Assembly: GCA_028278325.1 (NCBI GenBank) | Contig: JANQEO010000213.1 | Coordinates: 1-64,000 of the forward strand | Source of the DNA: Candidatus Binatia bacterium | GTDB taxonomy: Bacteria; Desulfobacterota; Binatia; UBA1149; JAJCZL01 | Length of the DNA: 64,000 nt | Reading direction: 5' to 3' | Shown here: piece by piece, positions 28,309-37,727 of the stretch | Layout: each line of letters starts with the position of its first letter | How positions within the stretch are numbered: the stretch's first letter is position 1 | The notes under the pieces: model-generated | Database searches by the model: none | Seen by the model: only the letters and a program-made list of their open reading frames with translations | What the model was told of the DNA's origin: nothing | Position numbers and translations under genes: made by a program

Positions 28309-28674
28309 GGTGCTAAACCGCAGCTCCCCACTTACTTGCTCGAGTAACCGGCTCGAGAACTGCCGATCGAACGCCCGGAACTGCCCACCCGGACCCCCCA
28401 ATCGCTCCGCAATCTACCTGTGCTGCGACTCCAACGTCAAGGGGTTAAAACCCCGTTAACGTTAGAGTTTGGCTATGCCGGCAGTCCTAGTGCTGGCGGC
28501 CTAACCCGGATGGTGTAGACGGGGAGGCGAGGCGGTCGCCTTGCGCTGGACAAGAGCAAATAGCGTCTTGACGGTTTCCCGGAACCAGAGCTAATCTTTG
28601 CCTTATATTTCAGGGCTTTGACCGCTGCGGGGACGAGATCGCAGGCGGCGGGTCATTCACCGGAGGGGCTTACC
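28309..28674. other. Intergenic promoter region
   Basis: 366 bases between the divergent secreted-protein genes. It contains the palindrome GTTAAC near 28456 in an AT-richer patch, and TTGACG at 28568-28573 as a possible -35 element with only a poor -10 match. No gene is recognised here. Confidence 0.35.
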
Positions 28675-29706
28675 ATGTCACCAAGAGTTGTTTCATCTAC
28701 TGAGGGATCGATAAGTAGATTCTCGGTTCTACTCGGCGCCCTGGCGCTGGCCCTGGCAGTCGGAGTCGGTAGCGCGCATGCCGCCGACGTCGATTGTGAC
28801 GGTATCGATGACGTCGTCGACAACTGCCCCGACAAGTGGAACCCCTCACAGACCGACACCGACGACGATGGTCTGGGCAACCGTTGCGATCCCGACAAGG
28901 ACGGTGATCTTGTCGCCAACGGTGACGACAACTGTAGAAAAGACGCCAACGCCGATCAGGCGGACGCCGACGGTGACGGGATCGGTGACGTATGCGATCG
29001 CTGCGACGAGGACCCCGGCACGGACGTCGTGGGCAAGAAGGGATGCACCATCGACCAGCACTGTCCCTGTGACGGTCCCGAGCCCGACGTAGCGTGGAAG
29101 AGCCACGGCAAGTACGTCAAGTGCGTCAAGAAAAAAGCCAAGAAGTTTCAGCGTAAGGATCTCATCGATCGAGACGAGCGCCGTGAGATAGTCCGGGACG
29201 CTCGCGATACCAACTGCGGCGATCCTGAGCCTGCGCCCGGCGACAACGACGGCGACGGAGTATTGGACGGCGACGACAACTGTCCTTCCAAGCCGAATCC
29301 CTCGCAGAAGAACACCGACGGTGACTTGTTCGGCAACGCCTGCGATACCGACAAGGACGACGACGGAGTTCTAAACGGAGATGACAACTGCCCAGCGGTT
29401 GCAAATGCCGGCGGTCAGGCGGCGGATGCCGACGGTGACGGCCGTGGAGATGCGTGCGACAAGTGCGGCGGCACCGAACCGGGCGACATCGTCTCGAGGA
29501 GCGGTTGCAGCATCGACCAGGCTTGTCCTTGCGATACCAACGAGGATGGAGACCCCTGGAAGAACCACAAGAAATACTTCAGCTGCGTCAAAGACGAAGC
29601 GAAATCGTTCAGGCGCAGAGGGCTGATCGACAAGGATCAGTACCGGGAGATCAAGGACGAGGCGCGCAGTAACGACTGCGGCGTTCACGACGGGCCCTGC
29701 GAGTAG
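28675..29706 (+). CDS. Secreted thrombospondin type 3 repeat protein
   Basis: 343 aa from ATG 28675, with GGAGG nine bases upstream, then a signal peptide ([21 protein letters not shown]). Two blocks of TSP3-type calcium repeats ([32 protein letters not shown] and [19 protein letters not shown]) alternate with two copies of a ~65-residue domain of unknown function. The domain copies begin [10 protein letters not shown] and [10 protein letters not shown] and share KYxxCVKxxAKxFx[11 protein letters not shown] or [10 protein letters not shown], and a final CG. A calcium-stabilised extracellular protein is likely. Confidence 0.88.
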   Translation: MSPRVVSSTEGSISRFSVLLGALALALAVGVGSAHAADVDCDGIDDVVDNCPDKWNPSQTDTDDDGLGNRCDPDKDGDLVANGDDNCRKDANADQADADGDGIGDVCDRCDEDPGTDVVGKKGCTIDQHCPCDGPEPDVAWKSHGKYVKCVKKKAKKFQRKDLIDRDERREIVRDARDTNCGDPEPAPGDNDGDGVLDGDDNCPSKPNPSQKNTDGDLFGNACDTDKDDDGVLNGDDNCPAVANAGGQAADADGDGRGDACDKCGGTEPGDIVSRSGCSIDQACPCDTNEDGDPWKNHKKYFSCVKDEAKSFRRRGLIDKDQYREIKDEARSNDCGVHDGPCE

Positions 29707-29712
29707 GGCCCG
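29691..29712. repeat. Inverted repeat between convergent genes
   Basis: CGGGCCC and GGGCCCG arms of 7 bp separated by 8 bases, spanning the stop of the TSP3 gene and lying just before the dxs stop. It could act as a bidirectional hairpin terminator, though no T-run follows on either strand. Confidence 0.4.
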
Positions 29713-29714
29713 GG

Positions 29715-31730
29715 TCAGCTGCGCTCGGCTCCGGCCTGCCGCGGTGTGACGGCCAAGGAGCCTTCGCCGATCACACGCAAGGGTTTGGTGGGCGTGAGCC
29801 GGCCCAGAGAGAGTTGAACTCGGCGGGTTATCGAATCGACGTCGAGTTCGGTCTCGATCAACTGCTCGACCTGTGTTCCGTGATCCACGAACCGGTCGGG
29901 CAGGGCGAAAATCTCCACGCTGGCCAACTCCCCCGTTCCGGACATCGTTGCTGCCATTTCGTTGACCGCCGAGCCGAAGCCGCCGGCGACGGAGTGATCC
30001 TCCATCGTAAACACGATCGGCTGGCGCCTCAGTTCGCTACCGATCATGTCGGCATCCAGAGGCTTGGCGAAGCGAGCGTTGACCACGCTGAGCTCCATGC
30101 CGGTCGCCGCCAAGATGCGGCGCCGGACTTCCAGAGCCACATAGGTCATGGTGCCATAGGCCAACAAGCAGCCGTCGTTGCCGTCGGCAAGGCGTTCGGC
30201 TTTGCCCACGGCCAATGGCGTAGCCGGCAGCTGCGAGTCGGGATGGACCCCCGAGCCGCGTGGAAAACGGATGGCCGAAGGGCCGTCCAGCTCATGGGCG
30301 AGGTCCATCATTCGTACAAGCTCGCCGGTATCGCGCGGCGCCATGAGAGTGAAGTTCGGTAAGCAACGCAGGTACGCGATGTCGAAGATTCCGTTGTGGG
30401 TGGCGCCGTCGGCTCCCACCAGGCCGCCGCGGTCGAGGCAGAACATCACAGGAGCCCGCTGCAAAGCGACTTCTTGGAATACTTGGTCGTAGGCGCGCTG
30501 TAAGAAAGTCGAGTAGATGGCGCAGATCGGCCGTTGTCCGGCCAAGGCCATCCCCGATGCCAGAGCTACCGCGTGCTGCTCGGCCATGCCCGTGTCGAGA
30601 CAGCGCTCGGGAAAGCGCTTCCTTACCTTGACGAGGCCTGTGCCGTCGAGCATTGCGGCCGTCAATACGATCACCCTCGGATCGCGCTCCGCCATCGCGA
30701 TGACTTGATCGGCGAAAGCCGAGGTGAAGCTCGGGCCGCCCTGGTCGGGATAGGCCGATACCGCGTCGCCGGTGATCGCCTTGCTGGGCGGGGCGGCGTG
30801 ATAGCAGGTGGTCTCGGGCACATCGTCCTGGTAGCCGAGCCCCTTCTTGGTGACCGCATGTATCAGCACCGGGCGCCGCATCCAGCGGGTCGCGCGAAAA
30901 GCCTGGCGCAACGACTCGACATCGTGGCCGTCGATAGGGCCGTAGTAGAAGAAGCCTAGCTCTTCGAAGATTATCCCGAGGGTGTGGTGAGGGATTATGC
31001 CCTGGATCGAGTGGTACCAGCGGTGCAGTACGTCGTCGACTCCGTCTCCTATGCGGGGGATACGCCTGACCGCGCGCTGAATGGTGCGAAGCCTCCGGTT
31101 GACCCAGGTGGAGCTGCGTACTTTCGACAGGTAGTGGCTCATGGCGCCCACACTCGGGCTTATGCTCATGTTGTTGTCGTTGAGCACGACCACGAGATTG
31201 GCGTCGTCGTAAGTGCCGGCGTGGTTGAGGGCTTCGTAGGCATTGCCCTCCTGCAGGGAGCCGTCGCCGATCACGGCAACCGCCTTTCGCTGGCAATCCT
31301 TGCCGAGCTCCCGCCAAGCCAGTGCGAACCCCATGGCGGTGGAGATGCTGGTGCCGCCATGACCGGTCTTGACCGTGTCGTAGGGAGATTCTTTGGGGTC
31401 GGGGAACCCCGAAATGCCGCCCGCCTGCCTCAGGGTGGAAAAGCGTTCGAGGCGGCCGGTGAGCAGCTTGTGCGGATAGCACTGATGGCCGACGTCCCAG
31501 ATGAGCTTGTCGTGTTCGTTGAACTCGAACTCCGAGTAGAGCGCCAGTGTCAACTCCACAACGCCGAGGCCGGCTCCGAGGTGGCCGCCGGTGTGAGTCA
31601 CAGACTCGATGATGAACGTACGCAACTCGGCGGCGAGTTCTTCGAGCTTCGGGGTTTCGAAGTCGCGAAGCTCGTCAGGAGAGCGCAGAGATTCCAGCAA
31701 CGGGTAGGCGGGCTCTGACTTGCTCGTCAT
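29715..31730 (-). CDS. dxs: 1-deoxy-D-xylulose-5-phosphate synthase
   Basis: 671 aa, slightly longer than usual because of a C-terminal extension. The N-terminal THTGGHLGAGLGVVELTLAL and WDVGHQCYPHKLLTGR are Dxs-specific. The thiamine-diphosphate motif runs from GDGSLQEGN to NLVVVLNDNNMSIS. The transketolase-type pyrimidine domain contains the catalytic Glu in DTGMAEQHAVALASGMA. It condenses pyruvate and glyceraldehyde-3-phosphate at the entry to the MEP isoprenoid pathway. Confidence 0.95.
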   Translation of the reverse strand: MTSKSEPAYPLLESLRSPDELRDFETPKLEELAAELRTFIIESVTHTGGHLGAGLGVVELTLALYSEFEFNEHDKLIWDVGHQCYPHKLLTGRLERFSTLRQAGGISGFPDPKESPYDTVKTGHGGTSISTAMGFALAWRELGKDCQRKAVAVIGDGSLQEGNAYEALNHAGTYDDANLVVVLNDNNMSISPSVGAMSHYLSKVRSSTWVNRRLRTIQRAVRRIPRIGDGVDDVLHRWYHSIQGIIPHHTLGIIFEELGFFYYGPIDGHDVESLRQAFRATRWMRRPVLIHAVTKKGLGYQDDVPETTCYHAAPPSKAITGDAVSAYPDQGGPSFTSAFADQVIAMAERDPRVIVLTAAMLDGTGLVKVRKRFPERCLDTGMAEQHAVALASGMALAGQRPICAIYSTFLQRAYDQVFQEVALQRAPVMFCLDRGGLVGADGATHNGIFDIAYLRCLPNFTLMAPRDTGELVRMMDLAHELDGPSAIRFPRGSGVHPDSQLPATPLAVGKAERLADGNDGCLLAYGTMTYVALEVRRRILAATGMELSVVNARFAKPLDADMIGSELRRQPIVFTMEDHSVAGGFGSAVNEMAATMSGTGELASVEIFALPDRFVDHGTQVEQLIETELDVDSITRRVQLSLGRLTPTKPLRVIGEGSLAVTPRQAGAERS

Positions 31731-31812
31731 CGTGGATAAGTAAGGCGGGGTTGTTACGCCGCGATTTCAGGAAGTTATCGCGGCTCGGGCCAAGAGTCCA
31801 ACTTTCGCGCCG

Positions 31813-32727
31813 CTAGGCCAGAGCGGCCAGAACGTCCAGCGACGGGGCGAAAAACGTAGCCCCGGAGACCGGCGCGGTGAAGTCGAGCAAGTGATCGTGC
31901 ACGCCGTCGCCCGAAACGCCCATCATGCGTGCCAGCATCTTCTCCGGGATCTCTAGGTCCCGAGTGTAGGCGATGAAGAAGAGGCCCGCCTCGGTCGCTG
32001 TGGCGTAGGGAAAGCTGTGACGGAGGATCTCGAGCTCCTGCCCGTTCTCCTCTATGACGACACGGCTGATGTGGGCTGTGGGTGGTTTCACGTCGTCGGC
32101 GAGTTCTTCGCTGTCGGCCTTGCGGCGACCGATCGTCTTTTCCTGTTCGGGCACCGGCACCCCGTTCCACTTGGTCAGGTCGTGTACGTAGCGCTGGGTG
32201 AACACGTAGCTGCCGCCGGCGAAAGCCTCATCTTCGTCGCCGATCAATGCAGCGTCGGCCCGCTCTTCGCCTTCGGGGTTCTCGGTGCCGTCAATGAAGC
32301 CCGTCAGGTCGCGGGCGTCCAGGTATCGAAACCCCTGGACGTCTTCCATGACGCGCGCGGAAGAATCGAGGTCACGCATGGTACGTATGAGCAACTCCGC
32401 GTTGAGGTCGGCCCGGTCGGATGTGATGTGAAATAGAAGGTCTCCGCCCGTGCTGGGGGCGCTGCGCCCCGCCGATTCCAGAGCAACGAAAGGTCTCAGG
32501 CCTGCGGGGCGCCGGCTTGGGCTCACAACGTCCCAGAAGGCCGATCCCAGGGCCACGCCCGCGACGAGTCCCGCGTCGACGTCCAGTGTTGCTACGTTCG
32601 CTGCCGTATCCGAGAAGGATAGCGCCGTTCGCGTTGCTCTCGATACCCCCGGGCCGTCGACACGCACTATCAGAAAGCGTGCATGTCTGGCGGGTTCGGG
32701 CAGTATCACATGTTGTGGACGTGGCAT
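31813..32727 (-). CDS. Dyp-type haem peroxidase
   Basis: 304 aa. It has the family GxxDG motif in DLTGFIDGTENP, with the catalytic distal Asp, and GGSYVFTQRYVHDLTKW. The proximal haem His lies in PPTAHISRVVI, followed by ILRHSFPYATATEAGLFFIAYTRDLEI. There is no Tat or Sec signal peptide and no obvious encapsulin-targeting tail, so it is probably a cytoplasmic peroxidase. It is divergent from the STING-like gene across ~146 bases. Confidence 0.93.
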   Translation of the reverse strand: MPRPQHVILPEPARHARFLIVRVDGPGVSRATRTALSFSDTAANVATLDVDAGLVAGVALGSAFWDVVSPSRRPAGLRPFVALESAGRSAPSTGGDLLFHITSDRADLNAELLIRTMRDLDSSARVMEDVQGFRYLDARDLTGFIDGTENPEGEERADAALIGDEDEAFAGGSYVFTQRYVHDLTKWNGVPVPEQEKTIGRRKADSEELADDVKPPTAHISRVVIEENGQELEILRHSFPYATATEAGLFFIAYTRDLEIPEKMLARMMGVSGDGVHDHLLDFTAPVSGATFFAPSLDVLAALA

Positions 32728-32873
32728 CGTCGATCCGTCTCTGTGGCGGGCGTTGCCCGTGTTTGCCTTGGCCGCCAGGTAACGTCAACGGGCCACGAGG
32801 GCGCCTTCCTTTAACGGATCGCAGGGACAATCATTCGTTTGCTGAGGCTTGACCGGCAAGGAGAAACGCTACC

Positions 32874-33548
32874 GTGAATCGCGAACACCTCAAGACTGGG
32901 ATCTCCCTCGTCTGTGCCGTCGTTCCCATCGTGGCGGCACTGGTGATCTGGGCCGCCCCCGACCTGCCAGTCGGTGAGACGGTAACCACCCAGGTCAGTG
33001 CAGTGCTGCAGTCGGCACTGGTTCTTATGGGTTTTCGTTTCGTGCGCACGACGTCGTTGCCGGAAGGGCTTGCGCTGGGTTACTTCTGGAGCTTCGTCGA
33101 GCCACTGGCGACGGGGCTCCCGAACAAACCCGAAGTGGTTATCGACGGCGACAGCTATCCGTCGGACAGGGTTCGCATCGAGATTCGGGTTCCGGAGTCG
33201 ATCGAGTCGAGTGAGGAGAACCCGGTCGGCCTGGCGGAACTGAGGGCCGATCTCGAGAAGTTGCCCGAAGCCAGCATCGATACAGGACAGCACGGTCTCA
33301 GGACGGTGCGCGTGCAGAAGTTCGCGGGGGAAGGAGAAACCGGGGTAACCATTATCGACGTGCCCCGCACGCTCGACGTCCTCGAACGGACGCTGACCCG
33401 GGAGCTGGGTGTCGAAGCTGAGGGTCGGCGCAGAAAGATCGGAGACCGCGAACTCGGGGAATTCTCGGCCCGGCTCGAGCGTAGCTTCAAGGAACAGCGG
33501 GGGAGCTACTTCAGAGATCAGGTGTCGATCAGCGTGGCGAAACAATGA
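32874..33548 (+). CDS. Probable membrane-anchored prokaryotic STING-domain protein (TM-STING)
   Basis: 224 aa. Two N-terminal hydrophobic segments (about 9-28 and 39-57) precede a ~165-residue cytosolic domain. That domain opens GLALGYFWSFVEPL (65-78), closely resembling the first helix of bacterial STING domains and the GLAWSYY helix of animal STING. It continues with a strand ending in IEIRVPES, a basic strand LRTVRVQKF, and IIDVPRTLDVL (160-170), matching the D-x-P-T-x-L ligand-loop motif of prokaryotic STING. It then has a Glu-rich helix before the final strand QVSISV. Bacterial STING binds cyclic di-GMP in CBASS defence. No CD-NTase is visible; instead the stop overlaps the next gene (ATGA). 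The identification rests on remembered motifs, not a search. Confidence 0.65.
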   Translation: MNREHLKTGISLVCAVVPIVAALVIWAAPDLPVGETVTTQVSAVLQSALVLMGFRFVRTTSLPEGLALGYFWSFVEPLATGLPNKPEVVIDGDSYPSDRVRIEIRVPESIESSEENPVGLAELRADLEKLPEASIDTGQHGLRTVRVQKFAGEGETGVTIIDVPRTLDVLERTLTRELGVEAEGRRRKIGDRELGEFSARLERSFKEQRGSYFRDQVSISVAKQ

Positions 33549-35077
33549 TCCTCGTATGCATCATCCTCGCCCTGCTCGCAGGCGTAGCCCTCTACGATAT
33601 CTTCCAGCGCCAGCATACGGTCCTGCGCAACTTCCCCATCATCGGGCACCTTCGCTACACGCTCGAGATGTTCGGGCCCGAGTTGCGACAGTACATTGTT
33701 ACGGACAACGAGGAAGAAAGGCCTTTCAACCGGGACGATCGGCGCTGGGTCTACTCCACTGCGAAAGGAGACAATCCTTACTTCGGGTTCGGCACCGACT
33801 CCGACATGGAGACCGTGTCCAACTATCTGGTTCTCGCCCATAGCGCCTTCCCCCTAGACAGTCCTCTAGAGCGCACCGAGCCCTTGTCGCGCCGTTACCG
33901 GTTGCCGTCGGCCAAGGTGTTGGGTGGACACCGTGCCCGGCGCTTGGCGTTTCGCCCCGCTTCGGCCGTGAACGTCTCGGCTATGAGCTACGGTTCGTTG
34001 AGCGCAAGCGCGGTCGAAGCTCTCAACCGCGGCGCGGTGCTGGCTGGATGCATGCAGAGCACCGGCGAGGGCGGCGTGTCCGGTCATCATCTTCACGGCG
34101 CCGATCTGGTGTGGCAGATCGGAACGGGATACTTCGCCTGCCGCGACGAGCAGGGCCGTTTCAGCCTCGATGAGTTCAAGCGTGTCCTGGAACGCGTGCC
34201 CGCAATCCGCGCCATCGAAATAAAGCTCAGTCAGGGCGCCAAGCCTGGGCTCGGAGGCATGCTGCCGGCTTCCAAGATCACGCCCGAGATAGCCCGGATC
34301 CGCGGCATTCCCATGGGACGCGACTGCGTGAGCCCGGCGGCGCATACGGCATTTCGGGATGCCGACAGCATGCTCGACTTCGTGGAGTTGCTCGCCGACA
34401 CCGGTGGTAGGCCGGTGGGCATCAAGTCGGCCGTCGGCGAACTGGGGTTCTGGCGCGATCTGGCGCGATTAATGGCGGAAACCCAGCGAGGCGTCGACTT
34501 CATCACGATCGACGGGGGCGAAGGCGGCACAGGGGCCGGACCGCAAGTATTCAACGACCACGTCGCCTTGCCTTTCAAGGTCGGGTTCTCACGCGTCTAC
34601 AAGGAATTCGCGGAAGCCGGCGTGCATGAGAAGGTGGTGTTCGTCGGCTCGGGCAAGCTCGGACTGCCGCATAACGCCATCCTCGCCTTTGGTCTTGGTT
34701 GCGACATGGTCAACGTCGCGCGCGAAGCGATGCTCGCCATCGGCTGTATCCAGGCCCAGCGCTGCCACACGGGCCGTTGCCCCACCGGCGTGGCCAGTCA
34801 CAATCCCTGGTTGGAGAGGGGGCTGGTCCCGACTCTCAAATCAGTGCGGCTCGCCAACTACATAGTCAGCTTGCGCCGCGAGTTATTGCGCTTGGCTCAC
34901 GCCAGCGGCCATGCGCACCCGTCCTTGGTGACGCTCGAGAGCCTCGAGATTCTAGACGGGCGCTTCGGTTCCGAACCCGCGACTCGCGTGTTCGGTTACG
35001 ATGAAGGGTTAGGCCTTCCGGGCGCAAGTGACAGACGAGAGATCGCGGCAATCATGGGGAACGGTTCCTCCTCTTAA
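33545..35077 (+). CDS. Membrane-anchored FMN-binding glutamate synthase-domain protein
   Basis: 510 aa. An N-terminal transmembrane helix (MILVCIILALLAGVALYDIF) leads to a GltB-type (beta/alpha)8 synthase domain: SAMSYGSLSASAVEALNRGA, IEIKLSQGAKPGLGGMLPASK, and FITIDGGEGGTGAGPQVF. The cysteines CIQAQRCHTGRC keep the C-x5-C-x4-C spacing of the 3Fe-4S cluster of glutamate synthase. There is no glutaminase domain, so it likely uses another ammonia source or does a different FMN chemistry. It is translationally coupled to the STING-like gene, suggesting joint function (inference). It ends in a four-base convergent overlap with the downstream hydrolase. Confidence 0.85.
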   Translation: MILVCIILALLAGVALYDIFQRQHTVLRNFPIIGHLRYTLEMFGPELRQYIVTDNEEERPFNRDDRRWVYSTAKGDNPYFGFGTDSDMETVSNYLVLAHSAFPLDSPLERTEPLSRRYRLPSAKVLGGHRARRLAFRPASAVNVSAMSYGSLSASAVEALNRGAVLAGCMQSTGEGGVSGHHLHGADLVWQIGTGYFACRDEQGRFSLDEFKRVLERVPAIRAIEIKLSQGAKPGLGGMLPASKITPEIARIRGIPMGRDCVSPAAHTAFRDADSMLDFVELLADTGGRPVGIKSAVGELGFWRDLARLMAETQRGVDFITIDGGEGGTGAGPQVFNDHVALPFKVGFSRVYKEFAEAGVHEKVVFVGSGKLGLPHNAILAFGLGCDMVNVAREAMLAIGCIQAQRCHTGRCPTGVASHNPWLERGLVPTLKSVRLANYIVSLRRELLRLAHASGHAHPSLVTLESLEILDGRFGSEPATRVFGYDEGLGLPGASDRREIAAIMGNGSSS

Positions 35078-35943
35078 GAGGAACGTGAGAGCCAAGCCAG
35101 AATCCTCTCGTTGACTTCCCGGGGCCTTTCGCGGTGGAGGAAGTGTCCGGCGCCCTCCACGATTCCCCAGCGGTACTCCCCGGCGAAGTACTCGTCTTGA
35201 TCTTCGAGCATCTTCCCTCTCATGTCGTGAGAGCCGCACAATACCAGCGTCGGTGTGGTTATGGGTCTGTCGAGGTTGCGCCAAATGTCGGTAAGGGCCG
35301 GATCCTGCATCTCCCGCTTCATCATCGCGCGGTAGTAGGAAAGAGTGGCTTCTAGTGCTCCCGGTTCCGACATCATCTTCTTGATGCGTGCGACGTGGGC
35401 ATGGTCTTCGAAGTTCGGAGACCAAAGGCGCCAGAGAAACTCCATGAAGGCGAAGTTGCGGGCACGCAACAAAGATTCCGGCACACTTGGCAGTTGGAAG
35501 AGGAACCAGTGAAAGGAACGGATCGCTTGGATCGGTGATCTACGCAGGGTGCGTCGTATCTGAGCCGGATGCGGTACGGCCAGTAGAACCGCTCTTCTGA
35601 CGCGCTCGGGAAAAGCGCCGAGCACCCCGTAGGAAATCGCCGCCCCCCAGTCCTGAGCCACGAGCAGGGCCGGCTCGCCGCCGTTGAGGGCTACGATGAG
35701 TTCGGCGATGTCCTTGGCCAGCGTCGCACGGTCGTAGTAGCCGTCTACGGGAACCTCCGTAGGTGGATATCCTCTCAGGAAAGGGGCCACGACTGTGTAC
35801 CCGGCCTCTGCCAGTACGGGTATCTGCTTCTCCCAGCTATGGGCATTGTCGGGCCAACCGTGGAGGAGTAACAGTAGCGGTCCCGACCCCTGAGTGAGGT
35901 AGGCGAAGCGTATGCCGTTTGCGTTGATCTCGTCTTGGCGCAT
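35074..35943 (-). CDS. Alpha/beta hydrolase (epoxide hydrolase-like)
   Basis: 289 aa. LLLLHGWPDNAHSWEKQIPVL is the oxyanion HGWP segment, and LLVAQDWGAAISYGVLGAFP has Asp as nucleophile (Q-D-W-G). This Asp nucleophile points to epoxide hydrolase or haloalkane dehalogenase rather than esterase. PTLVLCGSHDMRG and GAGHFLHRERP supply the late acid and the His. The N-terminus INANGIRFAYLTQGSGP is typical. Cytoplasmic; substrate unknown. Confidence 0.9.
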   Translation of the reverse strand: MRQDEINANGIRFAYLTQGSGPLLLLLHGWPDNAHSWEKQIPVLAEAGYTVVAPFLRGYPPTEVPVDGYYDRATLAKDIAELIVALNGGEPALLVAQDWGAAISYGVLGAFPERVRRAVLLAVPHPAQIRRTLRRSPIQAIRSFHWFLFQLPSVPESLLRARNFAFMEFLWRLWSPNFEDHAHVARIKKMMSEPGALEATLSYYRAMMKREMQDPALTDIWRNLDRPITTPTLVLCGSHDMRGKMLEDQDEYFAGEYRWGIVEGAGHFLHRERPREVNERILAWLSRSS

Positions 35944-36122
35944 GAGCGAGCCGTCAGCCCTATACCCGTTCGAGTCTCCAGACTAGAGCTGCCTGTTGGC
36001 GGTGAGTGATTGTGCCGGCGGTGTCGTATTCGCCCGGCCGGTTGCGGGCCGCGGCGCGGCGCGTTGTACTCCCAAGATCCAGATACTGGCTGGAGGCCGG
36101 GGCGCTGTGGTATAGGAAACGG

Positions 36123-37694
36123 ATGGTGGGGGGCGACGATAAGACCGTCGGCAGACTGCCTACTCGGCGGGTACTACTCACTTCGACTGTGGCCATCACC
36201 GTCAGCGCGTTGGCCGTCTCTTGGGCCGCCGCGCAGATGGTCCCTGTCGGTGGCAAGATTCAGGTCAGCACCAGTTGTCAGACCACGGATTCCCGTCCCG
36301 ACGTCGACATGGCGCCCGACGGCAGCTTCGTCGTCGTGTGGACGAACTCCGCCAACGATGGAAGCGGGTGTCCAGGGTCGATGGATGCGACGCCACCGGG
36401 TAGCGAAAGCCTGGACGTTTACGTTCAGCGTTTCGACCCCCAAGGGGACAAGATCGGTACAGAGTTCATCGCCAACACCATCACGGCTTACCAAGAGTCC
36501 GATCCTGCCGTCGCTGTAGATCCGGGCAACACCGGGCGCTTCGCCGTCGTCTGGTCGGGGGCGGACTCCAACTACGGGGGTATTCGCGGCAACCTGTTCG
36601 TTCCCGACCCTTCCAACACCGACAGCGTCGTTACGGTGGAAAATGAGGAGGAGTTATTGAACGCGACGGCGGCCGGCAACCAGGCTAATGCTGAGGTCTC
36701 CTTTCTACCTCCCCTCGGCTTCGTCGTCGTCTGGGAACAGCAGTTCCCTAACCCGGCAGCCAGCGTGAGGACATTCTCTTTCGACTACCCGGGCGACATA
36801 CTGTTTGGAACGGAGCTTACGCTCGCCGATCCCCTTGGGGCGAGCGGCCCCGTCATCGATAGCCAGACATCAGGTGCGTTCGTGGTCGCTTGGGCGAGCA
36901 CCAGTGTGGGCACCTACAATCAGGACATCGTGGGTCAACGGTTCGACAACATGGGGGCTCTCTCCGGCACGCGGTTCCCCATCAACAGCAATACCGCGTT
37001 TGAGCAGAATAGCCCCAAAGTCGGGATGCGTGATTCCAACGGAGACTTCGTCGTATCTTGGGAGAAAGGGACATCGAACTACAACCAGCCCGCCTTGCGG
37101 AAGTTCGATTGGCTCGCAGGCGAAGTTTTCTCCGAGCGGGGCGCCTCAGAGCTTCCACCTCCCGCGGTGCCGCCCAATGCGCCTCCCAAGAATGCGGACG
37201 TCGCCGTCGCGGACGACGGCTCCTTCGCCACGGTCTTCGAGACCTTCATCATCGGTCAAGGTCCGAGGGTCGACGGCTTGCTGTTCGACGCGGCCGGAAA
37301 CATCGTCGATTCGTCTCCCCCGATGACGAACATGACCGATAAGTTCGAAGTGCATTCGGTGCCGGCCGACGGCTCGGCGGCGCGAAATCCCAAGATCGCG
37401 ACGAACGGCACCGGACGCTACGTCGTCGTATACGACGACACCGACTATCTGGTAGCGGCTCGTCTCTTCGATGCTACTATGCCGACGGCGATCTGCGGGG
37501 ATGCCGACAGCAATGGAACCATCAACGCCACCGATGCGCTGATCGCGTTGTTTACAGGCGTAGGTAGCGGTGACTGCCCTGCATGCGTCTGCGATGTCAA
37601 CAGCTCGGGACCGATCAACACCACTGACGCTCTGAACATATTGTTCGAGGCGGTCGGCATCATCGTGGAACTGATCTGCCCGCCTTGTACCTAG
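36123..37694 (+). CDS. Secreted protein with C-terminal dockerin-like repeats
   Basis: 523 aa from the ATG at 36123, which gives a signal peptide (LLTSTVAITVSALAVSWAAAQ). The body has repeats with VVVWTN/FAVVWSG and FVVAWAS/FVVSWEKG motifs, a beta-propeller-like pattern seen in large secreted proteins of this type. The C-terminus holds two dockerin type I-like calcium motifs (GDADSNGTINATDALIALF and DVNSSGPINTTDALNILF) flanked by Cys. Homologous dockerin-like tails occur at 55879-56376. A cell-surface or matrix role is inferred; there is no cohesin in view. Confidence 0.82.
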   Translation: MVGGDDKTVGRLPTRRVLLTSTVAITVSALAVSWAAAQMVPVGGKIQVSTSCQTTDSRPDVDMAPDGSFVVVWTNSANDGSGCPGSMDATPPGSESLDVYVQRFDPQGDKIGTEFIANTITAYQESDPAVAVDPGNTGRFAVVWSGADSNYGGIRGNLFVPDPSNTDSVVTVENEEELLNATAAGNQANAEVSFLPPLGFVVVWEQQFPNPAASVRTFSFDYPGDILFGTELTLADPLGASGPVIDSQTSGAFVVAWASTSVGTYNQDIVGQRFDNMGALSGTRFPINSNTAFEQNSPKVGMRDSNGDFVVSWEKGTSNYNQPALRKFDWLAGEVFSERGASELPPPAVPPNAPPKNADVAVADDGSFATVFETFIIGQGPRVDGLLFDAAGNIVDSSPPMTNMTDKFEVHSVPADGSAARNPKIATNGTGRYVVVYDDTDYLVAARLFDATMPTAICGDADSNGTINATDALIALFTGVGSGDCPACVCDVNSSGPINTTDALNILFEAVGIIVELICPPCT

Positions 37695-37727
37695 GCGAAG
37701 ACCGACCTCGCGGTGTGCTCCCCCATG

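Noticed and set aside
31813..32727. Encapsulin cargo peroxidase
   Set aside because: No C-terminal targeting extension and no encapsulin shell gene nearby.
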